A stretch of 64,000 nucleotides of DNA from Haliclona indistincta (GCA_964017065.1 OZ024788.1:12108845-12172844); one strand, 5' to 3'. Shown: positions 40,101 to 50,538, counted from the stretch's first letter. Notes: generated by a model not told the origin, from the sequence alone. Made by a program: numbers and translations.

Positions 40101-43100
40101 GCGCAACCACAATAATGGCGACTAACACTTAGCTGACAATGGAACACGATCGAGAAATCGCGGAATTTATAACGCCGTTTCGCTAAAAACTAAGTTCAAA
40201 AGGCACCTACCAGGAGAGTTTCACCACTGTTCGTGAGTGTTTTGGTCTCGGCACCGCTCGCGTAAAGGCGCTAGGTGCGCTGAAGAAAGAAGAAGAAGAA
40301 GAAGAAAGAAGAAGACGAAGATGACGAAACTCGATTTTCACCGTTTCCAGGTTCGTCACTTTAGCAAAAATTTCGAGCAATATCCTTGCTATTGTAAGAT
40401 GGTGCAACGCCAGATAGCATATCTAAGTGTCTTTGGACGTATAAAATTCATCACCAGGTGAAATATCAGCGTTTGAACGCTAATACATTGTATGTAGCCG
40501 CCATCTTGTTTTTCCGTTCAACCCTACATAGAGAGTCACTACCGTGCCTCCCTAATAAAAAGAAAAGAAACAAGTAATAAAAAACATTTTAATAAAAATG
40601 CAAGAGATTTAGGGTTGGTACATGCGTCGAAAAAGTATGGAAACAAGATTGTGAAGAGTAGACAAGATTTGAAATAAAAACGATTGTAACAATAGCAGTG
40701 TAATGTTACCTCCCTAAATTAACTGCTTTCGATAGTTGTGGTTAATTTAATAGGGAAGTAGCATTACACTGCTATTGTTGCAATCCTTTTTATTTCAAAT
40801 CTTGTCTACTTTTCACAATCTCGTTTCCATACTTTTTCGACTTGCATTTTTATTAAAATGTTTTTATTACTTGTAAATAATTGTATTGAGTGTAGGTGAC
40901 CAGAGATGACTCTAATTAAAGATTACATGAGTGTTTGTTCAATGACACCTCCGAAGGAACTGTGGCTTAACTGTTTTGTACCCCTTTTCACGGAAAATCA
41001 TCTAGAACAACTAGAAGTACATGTAGAAGGGTCGACACATGCTTCTTGCACTGCTCTAATTATTTAAACTCACTGCCAAGGAGAGGTAAGAAATACGGAA
41101 TGGTAACACGATTGACTGACTAATAGACTATGCATCCCTTCATCAGTGGCTGTATAAAATTTTATGCAGGCTTTCAGTCAACAGCCTGCAAGCCAGTACA
41201 GCAGTCTCTGATGTAAGGCATCATGGTCTATTAGCCAGTCAGTCAATCATGTCCGTGTTACCTCCTTGTTGGTTTACATTTGTAGGCCAGTGTTTCCTCC
41301 TTGTATGCCCAAAATCCTGTGTGCCATATTTCCTCATTGCTGCTCTATCATCTCTAATATTGTTCGAATTTTTTTTGTAAGCCATTTTATCACATGCCTC
41401 TTGAATGTGTGTAACTCATAATATAAAACTATTCAGTAGATTACTTCTCGTGAATAGTTTCTTCTAGTGAATAACAACACTTATTTTTATTAGATTCTTG
41501 CCGTTCAGTGTTGGAAGGGATACAAGAGTAAGAGTATTCATCCGTCATGATCCCAGATGTCATGCTGGTCGATGTAATGCTTCAGGCTGTTCAAAGGTTA
41601 CCTTTTCCACTTTAGCTACAATAGTTGGGATATCTTTTTTATTGTAGTGTCCAAAACTGTATGTTGGTCTTCACGCAACTAAAAGCAATGAAGTAGCTCG
41701 TGGAGTTGGTGCTATTCATGATGCTATACTTGATTACAATCAAAAACTGGAGGTAAAATTTTATGTATGCATTTTTAAGCTGGCGCTTTACCGAAAGCAG
41801 GAGGTAGTTTTTCACATTTTCTTGTGACTAATTTCAGTACCGACTAATTTTATTTTCTCATTGTTTATAGTTATAAAAATCTTATGAAAGATGCATGTGA
41901 CGAACAGTCGCGCAGTTCGTCATGTACAAGTAGCAGTAGCTAACACAAAGCGCTCATGGAGATGTATTAGGGACGCACAGTAGTGAGTCCCTATGTAGGG
42001 ATGAACGAAAAAAACAAGATGGCGGCGAACCTATGACGAGCCAAGGGAGAACCCAGAGCCAAGGAAACCCAGAGCCAAGGGAACCCATGACGAGGAAATG
42101 CTGCCTTTGTCATGGGTTCCCTTGGCTCTGCCCCTCACTTTCTATTAGCTAGATTGGTTTTTGTATCACATTTATTTCTGTATTATAACTTTTCAACTGC
42201 CCCTAAAAAAAAGACGGCGGCTACATACAATGTATTAGCATTCAAACGCTGATATAGAATTTTATACATCCAAAGACACTTAGATCTGCTTTCTGGTGTT
42301 GTCCCATCTTACTTGAAATTGCTCGAAATTTATTAGGGAGGCACGGTAGTGACTCCCTATGTATGGATGAACGAGACAACAAAATGGCGGCTACATACAA
42401 TGTATCAGCGTTCAAACGCTGATATTTTACCTGGTGATGAATTTTATACGTCCAAAGACACCTAGGTCTGCTCTCTGGCGTTGCCCCATCTTACAGTAGC
42501 AAGGAGATTGTTCGAAATTGTTACTAAAGTGACGAACCAAGAAACGGTAAAAATCAAGTTTCGTCATCTTCGTTTTCTTCTTTCTTCTTCTTCTTCTTTC
42601 TTCAGCGCGCCTGGCTCCTTTACGCGAGCTGTGCTGAGAACAAAACACCCACGAACAGTCGTGAAATTCTTCTAGCAGGTGCCTTTTAAACTTAGCTTTT
42701 AGAGAAACGACTATATACATTTGACGAGTTCACGATCACGAACAGTTGTCAGCTAAGTATTAGACGCCATATTGTGATTGGGTTACACTAAAGTAGGAAC
42801 GGGGAAATGAGAAATGGAAACGAGTAAATGAAGAAATGAGAAACTTTCCTGACGTCTTCGTCTTAGTTTATGACGTATCAATGACGTTTTCCAAGTTGAT
42901 GACCGTACATTCCCGCATATTCTATCGGATATGCAGATAAATTGACGTCATCAATCTGGCAACAGTCATTGGCACGTCATATCTAAGACGAAGACGAACA
43001 GAGCGGGCGAGTGCTGCTGCTACCAGCACCTCGTATTCACCGATGGTGTAAGTTACAGCCACGAGCGAAGAGCTGTGATTAGCTAAGGCATAAGGCTACA

Positions 43101-46100
43101 TGCCTGTGGAGCGCTTTTTCTTAACTCGCAAAGTTGCAGATTTTTGAGTCTAAAAACTTTCTGGCTTTGATTTTTTGTTGATTTTTGAGTTTGTTTCGGA
43201 CCGAACTTTAGTTTGCGTGATAGTCAAGCATTGGCTCTAGAGTATTTTGGTAGATGAACTAGTTGTTCGCCTGCACACCGAAGATTTTTCCTTAACTAAG
43301 CTTCTTACAGATTTTATGGTCTAAAAATAAAAGCTAATTGGGTGTTTCCGACAACTGCCACTTTGCCATTTGTATCTTTGAGATCAAGTAAGGCTTGCAG
43401 TTTAGACTAAGCACACTTACTCTAGAAGGATGTATCAGCCTTCTCACCAAGTGTGACTGCTATAAAACCTATCGTTTAGTTTTTATGAGTAAAAACATTT
43501 CATGTTAGTGAAATGTGCAATTTTGGAATGTTTAGACTGGAAGCACTGTAAGCGTCAGGAGGAAAAATTGCGGCACGCTCACATCTTCGCCGCATGGGCG
43601 TTTCAAGCGATTCTAACCATCTGAGGCATCTTACAAATTTTTTTCGATGGCAAAGAGACCTTTAGTAAAGCCGAAACGAAGTCTAAGGTGGTAAACCAGA
43701 GTTCACGTGATCACCCGTTTGTTCATCTTCTTCTTCTTTAGCAAGCCTAGCGCTGTGATGAGTGAGCTATTCAAGACAAAACCTAAACAGAAACTACACT
43801 AGTCATTGTGAGCAGTGCACCTGATATCTATTTAAGCCTAAAACACTAGCAGAAGTGAGTATTTTCAGGAAAACAGCGATTTTTTGTACATAACAGACTC
43901 CATCCATGCATTCTGCTTAAAGTCCGTTACTAGGTTACGCCTACTCCAGCACGCCCGTGGATGTAATTATTCTAATACAAGTGCACCATAATACAATTAC
44001 TTGGAGCGCGAGTGCTGCTGCCACTAGCAGTGCACAGCAGACAACGAGCAAATCTTCACTGTTGCGCTCGATTTGCCTTTTCAGGCTTGTAATAATGCTA
44101 GCTTAACCCTTTAAGACCTAACGACGCCTTTAGGCATCATAATTGACTCCACCTACTCTAGACGTCATAAATAGTATGAAAAGTGCTCTAAAATGGTCAA
44201 ATCAAGTTTAATTGCAAAAGATGACTTTAGCTGAACAAACCTACTGTTTTTCGGTGTGCCGTCCCCACTAAAACGTACAGCACGGGGGGAATTTTAAAGG
44301 GGGGGTGCTGCCCCGTTAACCCTTTAATTACTAAATTATCTTGCTGAAATTTTAACCTCATAAATACTGACCACTTCTCTCGTGATTATCTCGTGTGTCT
44401 TTTGTGCTACTGGTCTCAAATTTGCTTCCTTTTACGCCAGTGAGTAGCCGCAATTGCCCACACTCAAGTCGGTCGATATGCCCCTCCCACTTCGAAAGTG
44501 AAGCCAACAAAGTGCAACGACCTCATCAAATTTGCTCAATGTTAGTACTTTGGGGCTGGCTACTGAAAAGTACAAACAAATAGCGGTGGTTTTGGTGAGT
44601 GCAAAATGTAGCCCAGATCATAGAGAATGCGCAAAATGTGTTTTCCGAGCACCCTGAAGCCATAAAATGTCCAAATTTTCTTGGCTGCCATTTTGTTTCC
44701 CCTAAAATGTTGTGAAATTTGCACTGAAGCCATAGAAAAATACCAGCGCCATAACATTTAGCAGAGGGCGAGCGCCGAAAACCACTGGATTTTTTACGGT
44801 TATTTGTATTCTTCAATTTAGCTTAATTTGGGGATATTTTAACACTTTTTGATAAAGTTATGGTGTCTGAAGCATGTCTGTCGCCAAAAGGCGACAATAG
44901 GGGTTAAAGGGTTAACCTGGGGTTCGAAGGGGCGGAGCTCCTCTCCACTTTCGGCATTTTTAAGGCTCCAGGATGCCCTGAAATGCATACTTGGGCATAG
45001 AATATGGTCTGAAACTATGCTGCTTGCTCACCTGGACACCACCAGGTTATTGTATCAGTCACCAGGGCTAAACGAAAGACCAAAATTGGCTGAAAAATTA
45101 CGAGGTCTTAGCACTTAACCGGTTTCAGTTCCGAAGTGGGAGTGGCCAACTCAGAGTTAGTACATGGTCGTAAACTTCGATATGCCAGGAAAAAACAGTG
45201 CTAGTTTGGAACAGCTAGCGTACTGCATGTTGTAGAAAATCACAAGACAAACTGTCAGTTTAGAGCAAGTCAAGTTTTCGTCAAAATAATTCAGGAACTA
45301 AAAGTTTAAGCTGTGTTGTATGCAGTGCAGAGCTGATCGAGTGCAGTGCAGTCTAGTCTAGCGAGCTATGGGACCCTCAATCGACGCGAGCGAATCAGTG
45401 ACGATGGGGGGTGGAGCGCGTCGAATGAGGGTCTAGCACACGTTATTAATATTCATGATATTCATAGACCACGTTAGGTTACCGCCCACTCAGAAGAACC
45501 CTGTTGCTGGAAAGAAACGCTCGTGATACCACAGACGTTACTTTTAACGAACAAAGCTCGCCATATCAAGTTAGAGCATAGACTAGATTTTGTGTTGCAC
45601 AGAAAAGGTAACTTGACGCGCGCTACCAGAGAACGAGATGAGGTGCACGAAGAAACAAAGCGTATTTTTAACGAAGGAAATCATCACGGGCTCGCTACAA
45701 CACGGTATGCAGCTAGACAGGATAGCTACCTAGAGACTGGCAAAGCTGGTTTTCGAATTTTATTGTAGAATGCAGGGTTATCGCTAGCTAACGTGCTTCT
45801 ACCAGCATCTCTTCGCACCGTTCATATTCATGAATATTAATTAGTAGCTGAATCCAGCTACTAAGAAGCTGATTGGTCGAATATGTCAATGAATATCATG
45901 AATATTAACAATGTGTGCTAGACCCTCGTTCGACGTGCTCCGCCCCCTATAGCCACACCCCTCGCGTCGATAGAGGGCCCCATAGCTCGCTAGACTAAGT
46001 GCAGTCATGATCAGTGGAGTAGTTCACTTTACACTGCTTGTAATTAGCATAAGTGCCAACTAAGTCATTAATAATAAAAAAGAAAAAAGAAACAAATAAT

Positions 46101-49100
46101 AAAACATTTTTACAAAAATGCAAGAGAGCACATGTATCGATAAAGTACGAAAACAAGATTGTGAAGGTAAGTAAGCACAATGTGAAATAAAAAAGATTGT
46201 AGCAATAGCAGTGTAATGCTACCTCCCTAAATCAACTGCTTTCGATAGTTGTAGTTAATTTAATAGGGATTTAGCATTACACTGCTATTGTTAAAATCCT
46301 TTTTATTTCAAATCTTGTTTACTTACCTTCACAATCTTGTTTCCGTACTTTTCGATACATGTACAGTACCAACCCTAAATGTTTTGCATTTTTATTAAAA
46401 ATGTTTTTATTACGTTTATATCAAGTTTGAAAGTACTTGTGACGAAAGATGCTTACTGTCAATTTTTTTTCTGCATAGAGATGCACTACTGTGTGTCACT
46501 AATAATACAGGTCAAGGAAAGTTAAACATGCAATGTTTAATTAGCCTTTTCCAATAACTCTTTAGTTACTGACTTATTTTGTCGGAAATTTGACTTGCTC
46601 TAAACTGGCAGCTTTTTTTCAATTTTCTGGAAAATGCAATACGCTAGCTATTCCAAACTAGCACCATTTTCTCCTGGCATGTCAAAGTTTACGACCGTGT
46701 ACTAAACTCCGAGCTAGCCACTCTCACTTCGGAACTGAAGCCACTTAAGTGTTGCGGCCTCGTCATTTTTCAGCCAATTTCTGGTCTTCATTTAGCCCTG
46801 GTGACTGATACAAAAACCTGGTGGTGTCCAGGTGAGCAAACAGCACAGTTTAGACCATAATTATTCTATGCCAAATTATGCATTTCTGGGCATCCTAAAG
46901 CCCAAAAAATGCCGAAAGCGGCGAGGGGCTCCGCCTATTCGAACCCCGGGTTAAAGGGAGGACACCCCCTTTTAAAAATCTCCCGTCCCCCGTTCTATAT
47001 GGTTTAGTGGGGAGGGTGCGACGAAAAACAGTGGTTTTTTTCAGGTAATTTGCAATTAAACTTGATTTGACCTTTCTAGAGCACTTTTGACACTATTTAT
47101 GAGGTCTACAGTAGGTAGAGTCGAATATGTTACCAAAAGGCAGCAATAGGGGTTAAACGGTTAACGGGCAATGGAATGTAAATTAAGAGTTAATTAAACG
47201 TGAATTTACTTCCGGAGTCCCATTTTAGCACCTCCAGTGCACCTCCAGTCCAGTGCATGTATGGGAGTAATAGAGAAAAGTGAACTTTAGACTGCGCGTA
47301 CTCTTAACCCTTTAACCCCTATTGTCGCCTTTTGGCGACATACATACTTCAGACACCATAACTTTATCAAAAAGTGTTAAAATATCCCAAAATTAAGCCA
47401 AATTGAAGAATACAAATAACCGCAAAAAATCCAGTGGTTTTCGGCGCGCCCCCTGCGCTAAACGTTATGGCGACGGCATTTCTATGGCTTCAGTGCAAAT
47501 TTCACAACATTTTAGGAGAAACAAAATGGCTGCCAAGATATTTTGGACATTTTATGGCTTCAGGGTGCTCGGAAACACATTTTTGTGCATTCTCTATGAT
47601 CTGGGCTACATTTTGCACTCACCAAAACCACTGCTATCTGTGTGTACTTTTCAGTAGCCAGCCCCAAAGTACAAACTTTGAGCAAAATTTGACGAGGTCG
47701 TTGCACTTTATCGGCTTCACTTTCGAAGTGGGAGGGGCATATCGACTGACTTGAGTGTGGGCAATTGCGGCTACTCACTGGCGTAAAAGGACGCAAATTT
47801 GAGACCAGTAGCACAAAAGACACACGAGATATTCACGAGAGAAGTGGTCAGCATTTACGAGGTTAAAATTTCAGCAAGATAATTTAGTAATTAAAGGGTT
47901 AAACCATGCAGGCACAAGTTTTCAAACTGCGCTACTGTAATTGGCGGTACTTCAGGTATTCTTTACTATCAACTTTACACACATTCTGCTCACATACCGG
48001 GTGCAATACCACAGCAATCGGCTCCACACTGCATGATCAGAGCTCAGGGGTGGCGAAACCTACGTTGACTACCAGCGCTGTAAGGTACACATAGATGCAC
48101 GCTGCAGTGTTAACTCGTTTTTGCTTTACTTCACTCCTTTTGTTTTACTTCACTAACGACAATGACTGCCGGCTACTGAGCTCATGCTCAACGTTTTAGC
48201 AAGCTGTACTAGTGTTCTCGCTATAAACGACCTTTATTCATGGCTACCGACACGCCATGCTACTGTGCGCTGTGGCAGCTAATCATAGCCCTTGTCTCTG
48301 TTCTACTGTTGCTGATACCAGCGCTAAACACTCTACACCGACAAAGCAGAACTTTACGCACATGGTTGGCGCTTCACAAGGCTGTGCTTCTTTCAATAAC
48401 GCATTCATTCCAGTTATACAGCTATGTCAGGCATTGCTGTTTCAACGTTCAACTAAATCATGACCGTGCTGATTCTAGTTTGTATTAATAGCCAGGCTTA
48501 TGCACCCGAAGTTGCCCAATTTTTGCAAGAATAATCAGAAACCAGCTTGAGTATGCTGAGCCCAAACTTTTGTTTTTTCAATCACTCCCATAAATACAGC
48601 CGCTAGTGGAGCAGTAGAAATACTCTGGAAGTGACGTCACATTTAATAACTCCACCATACATGTACATTCCATTGGCTTATTGGGAAGAGCTTATTTCCA
48701 TGTGTAAACACATTAATGAAACAGTTAATCATTAGTTTGTGAATTGAAGGGGCCCAGATTTATCAATTAAATATGAATGTTGTTTATACAGGCGAAGATT
48801 GGAACTTTGGTCAGCAAACCGCCTCATGCTCAAGAACCATCAGGTAATTAATTTTTAAAAGCATAGTAGATTCATAAAAAAATATTTATTAGAGTATAGT
48901 CTGATGTTATTGACCAATGAGATTGACTATATCTTAGACTCTAACAGGACCTTATTATTTCCCAAAGTACCCCGTATATGCGCTTTTGATGCATACATGA
49001 CTTCTTGCAACACAAAAACCAATGCACCAACACTATTAGTTAATGTACAATAAGCACTAGACAAACTCTCATATCCGGTGTGCAGCAATAGCAACAGTCA

Positions 49101-49940
49101 AGACTACTGAAGCACCAGTTGAGACTGAGCACGGCCAAGACTACTGGGTGTCTTCAGTTGAGACTAGAATCACGGAGTTGTATCTACGATACACTCCTGC
49201 CACTTGGGGGAGTGGCCCGGGTGAGACTACCAAACAGAACTTCTTTTTCTCCGAGAGGATTTAAGGAGCCAAAAGAGAAGGCACCATACAGCATTAACAG
49301 CAGAAGCCATGCCTAAACTGCCTTTTTTATTCTTAGCAAAAATGCGATTGTGTGGTTTTTCTATTGCTTTTTAGGCTACCAAAGTGATGGAGGACTGCAG
49401 GAACCACTAGGTTTGTCTGGGTATGTTGATCAAAAAGAACCAGCTAAAAGGCAAGAATCTGTTGGTCCAGCTGAAGCTCCCATATGTATTCCATTGGAAT
49501 CTAATGGAGCTAGTGCTTATGTTGATGGAGCTTCAGTAGAGCCTGGAAAAGTTACTGAAATTGATGCTAATAAACTAAAGGTAAGAAAATAAATTATTGT
49601 GGTTTAATCAATTGACCTAATACAGTGCTTAACAGGAATTGTTTTATCATAAATTTGTAACTATAGTTCAGATTTTTTGATGATATCCATTCTACTATGT
49701 GTGAAAATTTTCATCATTCACTAGCAAAGTTAGAAAAGCTCAAGTGGCATGTACCAATTTTGTTTTGTAGCAAATTATTATTAATGTGTTTATATATAGG
49801 CCTGGAAATGGGAATTTGGCTGAGTTAAGATATCCACTTTACGTGCAACCCACAAAATCGATCTTCTTTCATTACAGAAAGTTGGTAGCCTATCTCCTTT
49901 GCATGACATCGGACGAGACAGAAAAGCGCTAAAATTATAA
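30926..49940 (+). CDS. P-loop protein, dynamin-superfamily-like, 7 recognised exons
   Basis: Exons 30926-31128, 41494-41596, 41648-41752, 48792-48843, 49086-49220, 49375-49580 and 49878-49940 (TAA). All have AG/GT borders and compatible phases; with a 7-codon start the total is 295 codons. The first recognised exon has a helical stretch (ELIARIYELEQFYEKY), then a Walker A motif GRGSSGKST at 31,076. The next continues ILGDKFLPFSVGRDTRVRV, resembling the G1-switch I layout of dynamin-like GTPases. Exon 41494 adds a Cys cluster (CHAGRCNASGC-SKC). The last four exons encode a low-complexity, probably disordered tail. G3 (DxxG) and G4 (N/TKxD) motifs are not seen, so this is either a truncated isoform or not an active GTPase. 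Introns reach 10 kb, filled with transposons. Confidence 0.65.
31243..31541. mobile_element. MITE with CAGTGGCGTAACTA termini, ACAAT duplication
   Basis: Left CAGTGGCGTAACTACC, right TAGTTACGTCCCTG, flanked by ACAAT (31,238-31,242 and 31,542-31,546). Interior shared with 50,808-51,107 (TACAGCTGTCTTGCCTGACA). Located 115 bp after the P-loop exon. Confidence 0.85.
31790..32092 (+). repeat. Interspersed repeat shared with 60.5-60.8 kb
   Basis: GCAACTCTTGAGTACTGTTGA and TATGGAAGC(A/G)TGGTGTGG are found here and at 60,515-60,700. In both places the repeat leads into a module A head. Confidence 0.75.
32093..32661 (+). mobile_element. Module A, 5' part of an interrupted composite
   Basis: Head AGGGAGCCACGGTAGTGCCTC through the ACGCACGTGACCAAGCAGTG region to GTAGGATC. 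It continues after the 3.2-kb insertion at 35,849. Confidence 0.9.
33015..33395 (+). pseudogene. Relic with PHD-like zinc finger
   Basis: One frame reads NGSDDEEDEHLVELAFQYF and TNQGYPEEYSDGRKR (resembles the segment preceding the integrase zinc-binding domain in Ginger-like proteins). After slips another reads RVPVYIECAECQ and MIKCSHCKQWYHRVC (CxxC...CxxC...HxxC, a partial PHD or RING-like finger), stopping shortly after. Broken in several places; function lost. Confidence 0.45.
33601..33984. mobile_element. Hairpin module B
   Basis: Near-perfect palindrome with about 170-bp arms, beginning GAAAATTAAAAAGATTTC and containing ATGGAATGGTAACACGATTG. Loop region around GTTGCTGTTGACTGACACC. Confidence 0.95.
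33985..34728 (-). mobile_element. Module A body, minus orientation (nested)
   Basis: Joined to hairpin B at 33,984. Contains the inverted CACGTG pairs and the GAAGAAGAAG run at 34,573-34,595, and continues at 35,452-35,577 to the head. Confidence 0.9.
34729..35451. mobile_element. Insertion in the nested A copy with imperfect TIRs
   Basis: About 720 bp absent from other A copies. TTGCTATGTGGTTGCCAAGGA near the left end and its near-inverse near the right end form subterminal inverted repeats. It contains two to three copies of TGATATAGCA(C/T)TCTTGGCCGCA at 35,316-35,370. The exact boundary is uncertain by a few bases. Confidence 0.65.
35452..35577 (-). mobile_element. Module A head of the nested copy
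   Basis: ATTCATCACCAGGCGAAATATC to CACTACCGTGTCTCCCTAA; completes the minus-orientation A copy. Confidence 0.9.
35849..36458 (+). mobile_element. 3' part of the outer A copy plus diverged hairpin B
   Basis: Resumes with GATCACCATTCTGCACTTGCC, the continuation of module A left off at 32,661. Hairpin B follows at 36,116-36,458, with more mismatches between its arms than other copies. Confidence 0.85.
36479..36854 (-). mobile_element. piggyBac-like MITE G, truncated
   Basis: TTAACCCTTTAATTACTAAAT start (minus orientation of G) to GCACTCAAGCCATAGAAAAAG, where element K is inserted. The other end is not recovered. Confidence 0.8.
36855..37381. mobile_element. MULE-like MITE K, 11-bp duplication, with tRNA-like and tandem repeats
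   Basis: TIRs AATCCCRTTAAGGGCAGACATTCAAC flanked by CATAGAAAAAG (36,844-36,854 and 37,382-37,392). The interior has a tRNA-like segment, then four to five tandem copies of about 30 bp (CCTCCCGACGATCCTTAGTTAGGAAGA), then TTTTTAGGGTTTTGGGTTT. Confidence 0.9.
36969..37036 (+). repeat. tRNA-like sequence inside element K
   Basis: A-box-like GGTGGCACAGAGGTTTAGTATGG and a B-box GGTTCGATTCT spaced as in a tRNA; a possible anticodon loop TTGTGAT. Stems are poor, so it is more likely a SINE head or captured tRNA-like promoter than a functional tRNA. Confidence 0.4.
37401..38322 (+). mobile_element. Module W, copy 1
   Basis: The head has GCGGTAGTCGTGGCATATTTAGGGTTG and AAACAAGATGGCGG, resembling head A. 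The body includes a TTCTTC run at 37,795-37,820 and ends AAGTGCCAACTAAGTCATTAATAA. It is followed directly by hairpin B, unlike the other W copies, which are followed by H. Confidence 0.85.
38323..38714. mobile_element. Hairpin module B
   Basis: Near-perfect palindrome. It is shared by W (upstream, plus) and A (downstream, minus), so either could own it. Confidence 0.9.
38715..40556 (-). mobile_element. Module A, minus, interrupted by a 1-kb palindrome
   Basis: Two parts, 38,715-38,970 and 39,998-40,556. Sequence lines up with uninterrupted A copies once the central palindrome is removed. The head ends at TCACTACCGTGCCTCCCTAA. Confidence 0.9.
38971..39997. mobile_element. 1-kb foldback element C, TA target
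   Basis: Arms of about 495 bp, ends TACGGTGGCCCTAAAGG and its inverse, centre near 39,480. Each arm contains five CTCACGAA(C/T)GTTCT units of about 20 bp. The solo relative is at 9,430-9,790. Confidence 0.92.
40561..40876. mobile_element. Hairpin module H, copy 1
   Basis: Palindrome with arms of about 150 bp (AAGATTTGAAATAAAAA, TAACAATAGCAGTGTAATG) around a loop AACTGCTTTCGATAGTTG. Directly follows the head of A. Confidence 0.92.
41070..41297. mobile_element. Hairpin module B, diverged copy
   Basis: GGAATGGTAACACGATTGACTG with its inverse, and CATCAGTGGCTGTA near the centre. It lies 200 bp upstream of a host exon. Confidence 0.8.
41494..41752 (+). CDS. Two P-loop protein exons separated by a 51-bp intron
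   Basis: Exon 41494-41596 (FLPFSVGRDTRVRVFIRH, then a Cys-rich RCHAGRCNASGCSK) has the weak donor GTTACC. Exon 41648-41752 (CPKLYVGLHATKSNEVARG, HDAILDYNQKLE) is phase 0 on both sides with donor GTAAAA. Confidence 0.75.
41966..42330 (+). mobile_element. Truncated module A with a small palindromic insert
   Basis: A head, then an insert at about 42,030-42,205 containing CCAAGGGAACCCATGAC and its inverse, then the A body again from GGCGGCTACATACAATG, cut at 42,330 by the next A head. Confidence 0.75.
42331..42785 (+). mobile_element. Module A, 5' half
   Basis: Complete head (AGGGAGGCACGGTAGTGACTC) through the TTCTTC run at 42,575-42,600 to GCCATATTGTGATTGGGTTAC. Confidence 0.85.
42786..43544. 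other. Unassigned intronic sequence
   Basis: Not matched elsewhere in the window and without coding motifs. Begins with a purine-rich GGGGAAATGAGAAATGG stretch. Confidence 0.4.
44103..45309 (+). mobile_element. piggyBac-like MITE G2, interrupted by G
   Basis: TTAA at 44,103 and 45,306, inserted at a TTAA in module W. Its own interior TTAA is the target of G. Confidence 0.85.
44316..44915 (-). mobile_element. piggyBac-like MITE G nested in G2
   Basis: TTAA plus CCCTTTAA...TTAAAGGG TIRs, about 600 bp, minus orientation relative to the 47.3-kb copy. Flanking G2 sequence joins cleanly across one TTAA. Confidence 0.92.
45355..45996. mobile_element. TIR element with AGTCTAGCGAGCTATGG termini
   Basis: TIRs over 100 bp (CGACGCGAG, GAGGGTCTAGCACAC, TTAATATTCATGATATTCA shared inverted). 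It contains one short ORF without recognisable motifs. Confidence 0.85.
46068..46425. mobile_element. Hairpin module H, copy 2
   Basis: Same loop AACTGCTTTCGATAGTTG and arms as the 40.6-kb copy. Follows module W. Confidence 0.9.
46555..47164 (-). mobile_element. piggyBac-like MITE G2, minus
   Basis: Ends GGGGTTAAACGGTTAA on the right; the left end is decayed. Contains the GACACCACCAGG and CCCCACTAAACCATATAG regions. Confidence 0.85.
47304..47902 (+). mobile_element. piggyBac-like MITE G
   Basis: TTAACCCTTTAA...TTAAAGGGTTAA, 599 bp, TTAA duplicated. Best-preserved copy. Confidence 0.92.
48792..49940 (+). CDS. 3' exons of the P-loop protein
   Basis: 48792-48843 (AKIGTLVSKPPHAQEPS), 49086-49220 (EHGQDYWVSSVETRITELYL), 49375-49580 (DGGLQEPLGLSGYVDQKE and following) and 49878-49940 (KVGSLSPLHDIGRDRKALKL then TAA). 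Exon 49086 has phase 1 at both ends, so it could be skipped without a frame change (cassette exon). Confidence 0.65.
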
Positions 49941-49989
49941 TACTGGTAAACTAAAATTATACTGGTTGTTTATGATTTGCAAAAGTGTT

Positions 49990-50165
49990 TAGGTTAATGT
50001 TAATTTTGCGAGACAAGAGCACTGATTTGTGCAATGAAGAGGCAGCTCTTTAGATTTGGTTAATTCTTGCTCAGTTGCAGTTGTATTTTTATGAAAAGTT
50101 GATAGGAATGTTAAACAACTGCAACTGAGTGAGTAAGAATCTAAACTAGGGCAGTTGGCAGCCAT
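49990..50165. repeat. Small hairpin downstream of the P-loop gene
   Basis: TTGCTCAGTTGCAGTTGT at about 50,067 and its inverse near 50,114, with AGATTT/AATCT arms. Confidence 0.6.
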
Positions 50166-50538
50166 CTTTTCACCGGTCAGCAAAAGCAACCATGCGCAAG
50201 CAGATACATGTCATCAATGAACTACCTTTTCTTGATGAACACAGCAAAGAATCGGAGAGTTTTGCTGTACTGTCTCTTCTCAACGACTGCATGCATGCAT
50301 GCATGGTTCAAGCAGTGCCGGATTTATGCAAGGGCTTTAGGGGCTACAGCCCGGGGCCCAAGCCATTGGGGGCGCCCAATTCTGTACAAAAACTTTTTTA
50401 TAATTATTACTCTACCTTGTTAACTTTCTTCCTGGGGAAAACTACTGCTTACAGTCGACTACAGACATAGTTAAAACATTTGTTAGTATAAAGAGTCGTA
50501 AAGTTAAATTTTAATAATTATTTTTTCATGCCCCATAT

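Larger units (their letters stand above)
43545..46067 (+). mobile_element. Module W, copy 2, carrying three later insertions
   Basis: The W body starts at GCGTCAGGAGG and ends TGCCAACTAAGTCATTAATAA. Interrupted by G2 (44,103-45,309, itself carrying G) and a TIR element (45,355-45,996). Followed by hairpin H. Confidence 0.85.

Noticed and set aside
47403..47823. Several ORFs on both strands at 44.5, 47.4 and 54 kb with similar peptides
   Set aside because: They recur only because the same piggyBac-like MITE is repeated; frames differ between copies and all strands are equally open.
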